Source: Geobacter sp. (lineage in GTDB: Bacteria; Desulfobacterota; Desulfuromonadia; Geobacterales; Pseudopelobacteraceae). From it: a DNA stretch of 64,000 bases. Made by a program: the position numbers and the translations under genes. The notes below the pieces were generated by a model. The model was not told where the DNA came from. It saw only the letters and a list, made by a program, of their open reading frames with translations, and ran no database searches. The stretch is from NCBI GenBank assembly GCA_003574895.1, contig PJFB01000012.1, positions 62,001 through 126,000 of the forward strand, given 5' to 3'. Shown here piece after piece: positions 1 through 7,299 of the stretch. Within the stretch, counting starts at the first letter, position 1; each line of letters starts with the position of its first letter.

Positions 1-198
1 GGCATCGATCACATCCACCAGGTAGACCCGGTCGGCATCCTCCAGCATATGGGTGACCATGATGCCCAGGGTGCCGCCATCGTACAGTTCCACCTCTTCG
101 GGAAAGAGATAGTTTTCCTGCATGTATTTTATAAAATGGACGCCAAAGCCCTCGTCCGAGAGGAGCAGGTTGCCTGCGCCGAATATCAATGTTTTCAT
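1..198 (-). CDS. hybP: Hydrogenase maturation protease, C-terminal part missing
   Basis: The first 66 residues are present; the gene runs off the left edge of the window. The start gives MKTLIFGAGNLLLSDEGFGV, the typical N-terminus of the HyaD/HybD/HybP peptidase family, with the conserved GNxLxxDEGxG pattern and a later Asp in the 'DGG' motif that binds nickel. These proteases clip the C-terminal extension of the [NiFe] large subunit after nickel insertion. It is the last visible gene of the hydrogenase operon, 187 bases downstream of the large subunit whose cleavable tail is present. Specificity for that subunit is inferred from position. Confidence 0.9.
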   Translation of the reverse strand, partial: MKTLIFGAGNLLLSDEGFGVHFIKYMQENYLFPEEVELYDGGTLGIMVTHMLEDADRVYLVDVIDA

Positions 199-214
199 AA
201 ATGCTCCAGACTTT

Positions 215-372
215 AATGGAACGCGGATGTTACGGATTTGCACAGATTTAGGCTAAATTCTTTGTTAACGCACTTAATCCTGTTTATCAGGGTTAGGGTT
301 ACCCCCAAAGCTTTTTTGATTTTTCTTTCAATCCGCTTTTATCCGCTCAATCCGCGTCATCCGCGTGCCATT
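215..372. repeat. Imperfect palindromic intergenic element, copy A
   Basis: The ends are AATGGAACGCGGAT and ATCCGCGTGCCATT, inverted with one mismatch. Inside are several ATCCGC-type half repeats ('atccgctttt', 'atccgctcaa'). It fills the gap between hybL and the protease gene. A second copy lies at 2103-2240 in the same operon. No coding potential is seen. Confidence 0.75.
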
Positions 373-385
373 GCCTTTTAGTTAT

Positions 386-2065
386 TTACATCACCTTGAC
401 CTTGGTTATCTCTTTCCCCTCCGGATCGATGGTATGCACTGCGCAGGCAATGCAGGGGTCAAAGGAGTGGATGGTGCGCAATACCTCCAACGGCTTCTCG
501 GCATCTGCCACCGGGTTGCCCACCAGGGAGGCCTCGTAGGGGCCCATGGCGCCTTTGTCGTCCCGGGGCGAGGCGTTCCAGGTGGAGGGGACCACGGCCT
601 GGTAGTTCTTGATCTTCTTGTTTTCGATCACGATCCAGTGGGAGAGCGTGCCGCGGGGCGCTTCGTGGAAGCCGACCCCCTTGTATTCTCCCTTGGGAAT
701 CTCCGTGGGGTTGGCGTAGACCTTGTCCCCCTTGCCCACGTTGTCCACCAGTTTGTCCAGGTATTCCAGGGAATAGTCGGCCATCAGGTGGGCGCGGATG
801 GCCCGGGCGCCCAGGCGGCCCATGGTGGAGTGCAGGTCGCCCACGGTTACGCCGATCTTGGCGCAACTGGAATCCACCAGCTTTTTGACCTTTGCGTTGC
901 CGCCGGCATAGGCGGCGAACAGTTGGGCCGGCGGCCCCACCTGCACCGGTTTGCCGTCCAGGCGCGGCGCCTTGCACCAGGTATACTTGCCGTTGTCCTG
1001 GAATTCGCTGTACTCGGGCTTGGTCTCCCCTTCCCAGGGGTGCAGCGTGCCATTCCCTTCGTACCAGGCATGGGCCACGTTTTCCTTGATGTTGGCGATC
1101 AGGTCCAGATCCTGGTGGTTGGTGATGATGCGGGCGTGCTTGATGTCGCCACCGGCGATGATGGCGCCCGGCAGGGCGAACTTGGTGTTCCTGGTGTCCT
1201 CGGGCATCTCGGGCACGGCCAGGTAGTTGACCACGCCCTTGCCGTACTTGAACCACTCCTTGTAGGCCGAGGCAATGGCGATCATGTCGGGGTAGTAGAC
1301 CTTCTGGGCAAAGTCGCGGGTCTCTTCCATCAGCACCCGCAGGGCAACGATCTTTTCCATGTTGAGGGTGGCCAGGTTCTCCATGTTGATGGCCGTAGCC
1401 ACCCCCCCAACGCAAAGGTTCTGGATATGGGGGTTCTTGCCCCCCAGGATGGCAACGGCCTGGGCCGCCTTGCGCTGGTAGTCCAGGGCCTTCAGGTAGT
1501 GGGCCACAGCCATGAGGTTGGCTTCGGGCGGCAGTTTCATGGCCGGGTGGCCCCAGTAGCCCGAGGCAAATATCCCCAGGCGGCCGGTCTCCACAAAGGC
1601 CTTCAGCTTCTGCTGCACGGCCTTGAATTCGGTCTCGCTGTTACCGGGCCAGTCGGAGATGGACTGGGCCAGCTGGGCGGTCTTCTTGGGATCGGCCTTG
1701 AGGGCCGAGACCACGTCCACCCAATCCAGGGCCGACAGGTGGTAGAAATGCACGATGTGGTCCTGCACCGAGTGCTGGGCCATGATGATGTTCCGGATAT
1801 ACTGGGCATTGAGCGGCACATCCACCTTGAGGGCATGCTCCACCGAGCGGATGGAGGAGATGGCGTGCACCGTGGTGCAGACGCCGCAGAAGCGCTGGGC
1901 ATAGATCCAGGCGTCCTGTGGTGGACGGTCCTTGAGGATGGTCTCGATGCCGCGCCACATCTGGGCCGAGGACCAGGCATTGGTGACTTTGCCGCCGTTT
2001 ACTTCGCAATCGATTCTCAGGTGACCTTCGATACGGGTGATCGGGTCAAGGGTTATGCGGGCCAT
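386..2065 (-). CDS. hybL: [NiFe] hydrogenase large (catalytic) subunit
   Basis: 559 residues, the usual size for HybC/HybL. It carries the nickel site of periplasmic H2-uptake enzymes. The N-terminal L1 motif RFCGVC has R58, C60, C63 and H67; the C-terminal L2 motif DPCIACAVH has C538, C541 and H544. Fifteen residues follow H544 and should be removed by the maturation protease encoded next. There is no signal peptide, as expected for a subunit exported with its Tat-bearing small subunit. A GGAGGT ribosome site stands before the ATG. It oxidises H2 with HybS and passes electrons through HybA/HybB, presumably to the menaquinone pool. It is the fourth gene of the operon. Confidence 0.97.
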   Translation of the reverse strand: MARITLDPITRIEGHLRIDCEVNGGKVTNAWSSAQMWRGIETILKDRPPQDAWIYAQRFCGVCTTVHAISSIRSVEHALKVDVPLNAQYIRNIIMAQHSVQDHIVHFYHLSALDWVDVVSALKADPKKTAQLAQSISDWPGNSETEFKAVQQKLKAFVETGRLGIFASGYWGHPAMKLPPEANLMAVAHYLKALDYQRKAAQAVAILGGKNPHIQNLCVGGVATAINMENLATLNMEKIVALRVLMEETRDFAQKVYYPDMIAIASAYKEWFKYGKGVVNYLAVPEMPEDTRNTKFALPGAIIAGGDIKHARIITNHQDLDLIANIKENVAHAWYEGNGTLHPWEGETKPEYSEFQDNGKYTWCKAPRLDGKPVQVGPPAQLFAAYAGGNAKVKKLVDSSCAKIGVTVGDLHSTMGRLGARAIRAHLMADYSLEYLDKLVDNVGKGDKVYANPTEIPKGEYKGVGFHEAPRGTLSHWIVIENKKIKNYQAVVPSTWNASPRDDKGAMGPYEASLVGNPVADAEKPLEVLRTIHSFDPCIACAVHTIDPEGKEITKVKVM

Positions 2066-2102
2066 AGGTACTACCTCCGATATGAATTCTAAAAATTAAT
2101 GC

Positions 2103-2240
2103 AATGGAACGCGGATGACGCGGATTGAACGGATTTACACTGATCTGAAATCTGGAATCTTTTGGGTAAACCAGACCCCGATTTATATTTTGTCCTAAAT
2201 CCGCCTTTATCCGCTAAATCTGCGCGATCCGCGTTCCATT
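2103..2240. repeat. Palindromic intergenic element, copy B
   Basis: The terminal inverted repeat AATGGAACGCGGAT / ATCCGCGTTCCATT is perfect over 14 bp, with further ATCCGC/GCGGAT half repeats inside. It occupies almost the whole hybB-hybL gap. It is clearly related to 215-372 (same ends and the same trailing 'gccttt'). Confidence 0.8.
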
Positions 2241-2249
2241 GCCTTTGAC

Positions 2250-3584
2250 TTATGCCTTTCCAGCCACTGTATGCCCATCATCGTGATTGGGTGTGGCATG
2301 CCCGTCATCGTGCTGCTGCGCCGCGTCCAGCTGCTGCCGCGTGTGCAGCTTGGGCAATACCGGCAGGATCTTGACCAGCACCTGGTAGCCCAGGATCTCG
2401 AAGGCCACGATCCCCACCGTGACCAGCAGTTCGGCCAGGGCCGGGAAGTAGTGCCATCCCTTGCCCGGGTTGAAGCCGATCAGGTAAACGTTGAAGCGGT
2501 ACAACGCCCCTCCCAATACGATCAGGGCCGCCGAGACGAACAGCCAGCGCACCGATTCACGCTTGCGGCCACTGAACAGCAGCATGGAGCCGCCGCCGAT
2601 CAGGCAGAATTCCAGCAGGAAGAAGCGCGAATAGAAATCAAAGGAAAGGGCCGTGGCCAGTTGCCCGCGCCAGGCCAGGTCGCCGATCACGACGCTCAGC
2701 CAGATCACGGTCAGCCAGGGGATGATGCGGGCCAGACCGGATAGCTCCTTGGTTTCGTAGGGGCGCTTGAAGGCGTAGCAGGAGATGACCGATTCCAGGA
2801 TGGCGATGGAATAGCCGATGTACATGCAGTTGATCAGGAAGAGCAGCGGCAGGAAGCCGGTATGCCAGAGCGGGTGCAGCTTGGTGGAGGCGATCAGCAA
2901 CAGCGAACCCAGGGACGACTGGTGCATGGTCGGCAGGGTGATCCCCAGTACGATGATGAAGATCAGCACCTTGTCCAGCCGCGGCTTGAGCCAAGCCGCA
3001 ACATCCTTGACCGATTCCAGCCGTTCTTCAAGCCGTTCCGGGCGCCTGATGCCGGTATGGCGATGCAGTTTGTCCAGCAGCATCTGCAGGGTGGTCCATT
3101 GGGTCTTCTCCAGGGTTGTCAGGACAGCCGGGAGAAACTCCATCAGGAGCACCGTGGTATAGGCCATGACGCAGAGGGCCACCTCGAACATGGCCGAGTT
3201 GGCCTGCCACTTGGATGGGATGAAAAAGTTGTAGGAGTTCCAGGGGCGACCCACGTCCACCATGACCGAAAAGCCGGCCAGTCCGTAACCGAACATGCTG
3301 GTCAGGATGGCGGAGCGGATCATGGGGTGGTAGTGCATACGATTGCGGATGTAGATGAGGATTGCCATGGCATAACCGCCGCAGGCAATGGCCGTGCCGG
3401 TGGCCACATCGTAGGTGATCCAGATCCCCCAGGGGTAGCCGTCGCTCATGTTGGAAACCGCGCCGATCCCCTTGATGAAGCGCACCGCGATCAAGGCGAA
3501 ACCGATCAGGGTCAGGGCCAGCAAAACCATGAAGGATGGGGTCAGGATCTTGGCGTCATGTTTCTGGAATTCATCGTGACTCAT
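2250..3584 (-). CDS. hybB: HybB-type hydrogenase membrane subunit
   Basis: 444 residues with about ten hydrophobic segments, e.g. near residues 15-37, 60-80, 90-110, 125-155 and 215-235, separated by short charged loops. This matches the NrfD/PsrC-like HybB family, which anchors the hydrogenase and links HybA to the quinone pool. The C-terminal tail is rich in His and Asp (QQHDDGHATPNHDDGH), a possible metal-binding or simply disordered end. The start overlaps the end of hybA by 14 bases, so translation is probably coupled. Confidence 0.92.
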   Translation of the reverse strand: MSHDEFQKHDAKILTPSFMVLLALTLIGFALIAVRFIKGIGAVSNMSDGYPWGIWITYDVATGTAIACGGYAMAILIYIRNRMHYHPMIRSAILTSMFGYGLAGFSVMVDVGRPWNSYNFFIPSKWQANSAMFEVALCVMAYTTVLLMEFLPAVLTTLEKTQWTTLQMLLDKLHRHTGIRRPERLEERLESVKDVAAWLKPRLDKVLIFIIVLGITLPTMHQSSLGSLLLIASTKLHPLWHTGFLPLLFLINCMYIGYSIAILESVISCYAFKRPYETKELSGLARIIPWLTVIWLSVVIGDLAWRGQLATALSFDFYSRFFLLEFCLIGGGSMLLFSGRKRESVRWLFVSAALIVLGGALYRFNVYLIGFNPGKGWHYFPALAELLVTVGIVAFEILGYQVLVKILPVLPKLHTRQQLDAAQQHDDGHATPNHDDGHTVAGKA

Positions 3585-4518
3585 CAGTCATATCCCCCTT
3601 GTCCTGTTTGTGGGCGTCATCCTTGTGTGAATCGCCATTTCCCTTCAGGTTCTTGACCGCGATGAAGCAGAGCGTGCTGTAGAGCGCCACCGGAGCGATG
3701 AAGCCTTTGTAAATGGTATGCTGGATCTTTTCGGAGAATTCGGCCGGGGCCTCGTCCTTCAGCACCGGCAGGCCCAGCTTGTTGAACTGCATGGCAGCCA
3801 GGTAGAGATGGTTGGTGCCACCCACCTCCTTTTCGCCGTAGATGTGGTTCAGGTATTTGCCGGGAGTTTCACGCAGGCGCTTGTCGGCCTCTTCCAGCAG
3901 ATCCTTGCGCTTGCCGAACATGATGGCGCCGGCCGGGCAGACCTCGGCGCAGGCAGGAATCCCCTTGGTCTTCAAGTTGGTGTTTTTGCACATGTCGCAC
4001 TTGACGATCTGGGGAATGGCCTTGTCCCACTGGAACTTGGGAATATTGAAGGCACAGGCCACCTGGCAATAACGGCAGCCGATGCAGGCATTCTTGTTGT
4101 AATCCACGATGCCGGTCTCCGGGTCCCGGGTCATGGCGCTGACCGGGCAGACCGAGACGCAGGACGGCTTCTGACAATGCATGCAGGAGTACTTGACATA
4201 GGACCATTCATGCTCCGACTCCTTGAAAAGCTTGATCAGGGTGCGGGTATTGCCGGAGAGGTCCTCGGGTGCGTCCCACAGGGCATCCTTGTCGAATTTG
4301 GCCTGTTCGTAGGAGAGGCTGCCATAATCGCCGTTGACCCGCTTGCAGGCCGACATGCAGGCCTTGCAGCCCACGCACTTGGTGGCGTCGTAGAGCATGC
4401 CGATGGTCTCGTTGTTGATGTGATGCCCTTCGGAGGCAGAGGCAGACCGGCCGGCCAGCAGGGCCGCGCCGCCGGCGCCCACGATCTTGAGGAACTGGCG
4501 CCTACTCGGATTGCCCAT
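3571..4518 (-). CDS. hybA: Hydrogenase iron-sulfur electron-transfer subunit HybA
   Basis: 315 residues from the chosen ATG. Another ATG six bases upstream sits directly against the AAGGGGG ribosome site, so the inner one is preferred. A Tat signal (SRRQFLK, then AGGAALLAG) is followed by four cysteine clusters: CVGCKACMSAC, CMHCQKPSCVSVC, CIGCRYCQVAC and CDMCKNT...CAEVC. This is the four [4Fe-4S] pattern of HybA/NrfC-like ferredoxins. A hydrophobic stretch near the C-terminus (FIAPVALYSTLCFIAV) may anchor it. It overlaps hybS upstream and hybB downstream and carries electrons from HybS to HybB. Confidence 0.95.
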   Translation of the reverse strand: MGNPSRRQFLKIVGAGGAALLAGRSASASEGHHINNETIGMLYDATKCVGCKACMSACKRVNGDYGSLSYEQAKFDKDALWDAPEDLSGNTRTLIKLFKESEHEWSYVKYSCMHCQKPSCVSVCPVSAMTRDPETGIVDYNKNACIGCRYCQVACAFNIPKFQWDKAIPQIVKCDMCKNTNLKTKGIPACAEVCPAGAIMFGKRKDLLEEADKRLRETPGKYLNHIYGEKEVGGTNHLYLAAMQFNKLGLPVLKDEAPAEFSEKIQHTIYKGFIAPVALYSTLCFIAVKNLKGNGDSHKDDAHKQDKGDMTDESR

Positions 4519-5614
4519 GATCATCCCCCTTTTCCGGCCCGTCAGGCAGCTTTTTGGCCATCATGATCCCCGCGCCGATGGCGGCGCCGGCGGCCAGTCC
4601 GATCACGCCGGTGGTGAGCGGGTCGGGACCCTTGCCTTTTTCCTTCAGGTCAACCGGTGCGTAACTGTCGAAGGGCGTGGGCTCGTGGATCTGGACCTTA
4701 TCGGCGATGGCGGTCTTGAAGAGCAGGTCCGGCTCGGTGCAGCCGATGCAGGGGTGGCCCACCGAGACCGGCCAGACGCCGACATCGTTGAAGCGCAATA
4801 CCGAACAATTGGCATAGGTGGCCGGGCCCTTGCAGCCCAGTTTGTAGAGGCAGTAGCCCTGGCTGTGTCCGTCATCGCCAAAGGCCCGGGCAAACCTGCC
4901 GGCATCGAAATGGGGCCTGCGTTCGCAATGCTCGTGGATCTTGCGGCCATAGGCGAACTTGGGGCGCCCCATCTGATCCAGTTCGGGCAATTTTTTAAAG
5001 GTGGCGTAATACAGCACTGTGGAGAGGAAATTGTAGGGATTGGGGGGGCAACCGGGGATGTTGATGATCGGCTTGTCCTTGACAAGATCCCGTACGCCCA
5101 CCGCTCCGGTCGGGTTGGGTCCCACGGACTGGATGCCGCCGTAGCTGGCGCAGGTACCGATGGCAATGATGGCCAGGGCTCCGTCGGCCGCCTTTTTCAG
5201 CGAATCCTGGGCGGTCTTGCCCGAAACCTTGCAGTAGATGCCGTTATCCTTGGTGGGGATGCCACCCTCCACCACCAGGATGTAGTTCCCCTTGTTGGCC
5301 AGCATCGAATCGTGCAGAGACTTCTCGGCTTGGTGGCCCGAACCGGCCATCAGGGTTTCGTGATAATCCAGGGAGATCAAATCCAGGATCAGGTTCGATA
5401 CCGTGGGGTGGGTCGAACGCAATAGCGACTCGGAACAGCCGGTGCACTCCTGGAAATGAAGCCAGATCACCGCCGGCCTCGAGTCGCTCTTCCTGGCCGC
5501 CGCGGCCACCTTGCTGACCATGCTGAAAGGCAGCCCCAGCATGGCTGACACGGCCACGCATGTCTTGATGAAGTCCCGGCGAGTGGTGCCGGGGAACAGG
5601 CCTTCCTTACTCAT
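4502..5614 (-). CDS. hybS: [NiFe] hydrogenase small subunit with Tat signal
   Basis: 370 residues. The Tat signal TRRDFIK begins at residue 11 and is followed by a hydrophobic core. The proximal-cluster motif ECTGCSES gives C57 and C60. More cluster Cys residues occur in GTCASYGG, PGCPPNP and HPCIGCTEP. A C-terminal segment (about 325-350, glycine/alanine rich) fits the membrane anchor of periplasmic uptake hydrogenases. It is first in the operon, about 46 nt below the predicted sigma-54 transcription start. Confidence 0.96.
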   Translation of the reverse strand: MSKEGLFPGTTRRDFIKTCVAVSAMLGLPFSMVSKVAAAARKSDSRPAVIWLHFQECTGCSESLLRSTHPTVSNLILDLISLDYHETLMAGSGHQAEKSLHDSMLANKGNYILVVEGGIPTKDNGIYCKVSGKTAQDSLKKAADGALAIIAIGTCASYGGIQSVGPNPTGAVGVRDLVKDKPIINIPGCPPNPYNFLSTVLYYATFKKLPELDQMGRPKFAYGRKIHEHCERRPHFDAGRFARAFGDDGHSQGYCLYKLGCKGPATYANCSVLRFNDVGVWPVSVGHPCIGCTEPDLLFKTAIADKVQIHEPTPFDSYAPVDLKEKGKGPDPLTTGVIGLAAGAAIGAGIMMAKKLPDGPEKGDDHGQSE

Positions 5615-5671
5615 TGTATCCTCCGTTCCTTATAAAAATGTGATGTCTGCAAATATCAGCCAAGCGTATAC

Positions 5672-5687
5672 GGCAACTGGCGTGCCA
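5672..5687 (-). promoter_or_regulatory. Sigma-54 promoter of the hydrogenase operon
   Basis: Read on the minus strand the sequence is TTGGCAC-GCCAG-TTGC. This is TGGCAC, five bases, TTGC: a full match to the -24/-12 consensus with correct spacing. Transcription should start near 5660. The divergent gene encodes a sigma-54-dependent activator. Confidence 0.85.
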
Positions 5688-5751
5688 AATTGTTGTTATG
5701 CCGACTATTTATAAATTAGTTAAAAATTTCATACAGTTGCGGACAACCGGC

Positions 5752-5766
5752 GTTTACGGGGTAAAC
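5752..5766. promoter_or_regulatory. Candidate upstream activator site
   Basis: A perfect dyad, GTTTAC-GGG-GTAAAC. It lies about 90-105 bp upstream of the predicted hyb transcription start, the usual distance for an NtrC-type activator site. Assignment to the neighbouring regulator is an inference. Confidence 0.5.
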
Positions 5767-5931
5767 AGCAAAATGAAACAGCGATTGCTTCTTTTTGTCC
5801 GTGCATGTATCATTTTGTCCCTAGCAGGAAAGAAACGCCCTACCCATTAAAGGGAAGCCCGAAAGTCCCCTCCTTTAGGCCCATTCGGGTCCGCCAGGTG
5901 CGGGGGAGTTCATCAACACAAGGAGCAGTCC

Positions 5932-7299
5932 ATGCCAACCATCTTCGTATGTGACGACGAGGCCGACATCCTGCGTTATCTGGATAAACTGCTGCGTGCC
6001 AACGGCTACCTGGTGGAGACCTTTCCCCGGGCAACCGACCTGCTGGCGCGCCTGGGAACAGGGACCGGCACCGTTTGCGACGTGATCCTGCAGGATGTGC
6101 GCATGCCGGACATGGACGGCCTGCAGGTGCTCAAACTGGTGCGGGAGAGGTGCCCCCAGGTGCCGGTGGTGATCATGACCGCCCATGGCACCATCGACGA
6201 CGCGGTGAACGCCATCAAGCAGGGCGCCTACGACTACATCACCAAACCCTTTCCCAAGGAAAAACTTCTGGGCATGTTGGAGCGGCTTTTGGACCATCGC
6301 CGGCTGGCAGAGGAAAACCGCCGCCTGCGGGAGGAGTTGCAGCGCGGTTCCAGCGGCTCCGATTCCATCATCTTTCGCAGCGCCGCCTTCCGCGAGGTCT
6401 ACGACCTGACCCTGCAGGTGGCGGAAAGCGACGCCAACATCCTGATCATGGGGGAATCGGGCACCGGCAAGGAGCTGATCGCCGGCGCCCTGCATCGCAA
6501 CAGCCCGCGCCGGGCCATGCCCTTTGTCTCGCTGAACTGCGCGGCCCTGTCGGACACCCTGCTGGAGAGCCAGCTCTTCGGCCATGTGCGGGGCGCCTTC
6601 ACCGGCGCGGTCATCAATCAGAAGGGGCTCCTGGAGGAAGCCGACGGCGGCACCCTGTTCCTGGACGAGATCGGCGATGTGAGCCAGGCGGTCCAGGCCA
6701 AGCTGCTCCGGGTCATCCAGGAAAAGGACTTCATCGTCCTGGGGAGCACCCGGCCCCGCAAGGTGGATGTCAGGTTCGTGGCCGCCACCAACAAGGATCT
6801 GATGAACGAGGTCAGGGACGGCCGGTTCCGGGAGGATCTGTACTATCGCCTGAACGTGATCTCCATCAGCCTCCCCCCCCTGCGGGAGCGGCGGGATGAC
6901 ATCGAGCCGCTGGCCATGCACTTCCTGGATGTCTCGACCCGCAGGATGCGGAAAGGGGTCCACGGCTTCGACGATACCGCCCTGCGGATGCTGTTGCAGT
7001 ACGATTGGCCCGGTAACGTGCGTGAACTGGAAAACGTCATCGAGCGGGCCGTGATCCTGGCCAGGGGCGGCACCATCACCGCCAACCTACTGCCGTTGGG
7101 CAACCGCAAGGAGGCTGCCGCCAAGACCGGTTCGGTCCCCATGGTGGGGCTGGACGAGGTGGAGCGCCAGCATATCGTGTCCGTCCTTAAGGAGACCGGT
7201 TTCAACAAAAGCCGGACCGCCACGGTCCTGGGCATCTCCCGCAAAACCCTGGACCGCAAGATCAGTGAATACAGCCTGGGAGACGAGCGGGTAGAATGA
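5932..7299 (+). CDS. NtrC-family sigma-54 response regulator (likely hydrogenase regulator)
   Basis: 455 residues in three parts. Receiver domain 1-120 has acidic residues D8-D9, phospho-acceptor D55, T83 and K106. The AAA+ domain has Walker A GESGTGKE (174-181), the sigma-54-contacting loop GAFTGA (221-226) and Walker B TLFLDEIGD (241-249). A C-terminal Fis-type helix-turn-helix is present (SRTATVLGISRKTLDRK). An intact GAFTGA loop means it should activate sigma-54 RNA polymerase. It is divergent from a hydrogenase operon with a sigma-54 promoter, so control of hyb is the likely job. The downstream kinase overlaps by 4 bases (ATGA). Confidence 0.95.
   Translation: MPTIFVCDDEADILRYLDKLLRANGYLVETFPRATDLLARLGTGTGTVCDVILQDVRMPDMDGLQVLKLVRERCPQVPVVIMTAHGTIDDAVNAIKQGAYDYITKPFPKEKLLGMLERLLDHRRLAEENRRLREELQRGSSGSDSIIFRSAAFREVYDLTLQVAESDANILIMGESGTGKELIAGALHRNSPRRAMPFVSLNCAALSDTLLESQLFGHVRGAFTGAVINQKGLLEEADGGTLFLDEIGDVSQAVQAKLLRVIQEKDFIVLGSTRPRKVDVRFVAATNKDLMNEVRDGRFREDLYYRLNVISISLPPLRERRDDIEPLAMHFLDVSTRRMRKGVHGFDDTALRMLLQYDWPGNVRELENVIERAVILARGGTITANLLPLGNRKEAAAKTGSVPMVGLDEVERQHIVSVLKETGFNKSRTATVLGISRKTLDRKISEYSLGDERVE

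Larger units (their letters stand above)
5615..5931. other. Divergent regulatory gap between hybS and its regulator
   Basis: 317 bases without a gene. It holds a sigma-54 promoter for the hydrogenase operon (5672-5687), a 15-bp dyad (5752-5766), a smaller dyad GTTG-CGGA-CAAC (5736-5747) and a direct repeat of TTTTGTCC (ending at 5800 and 5820, 20 bp apart). No sigma-54 motif for the rightward genes was found. Confidence 0.7.

Noticed and set aside
365-2092. Long open frame on the plus strand across hybL
   Set aside because: It mirrors the hydrogenase large subunit; codon structure and motifs belong to the minus strand.
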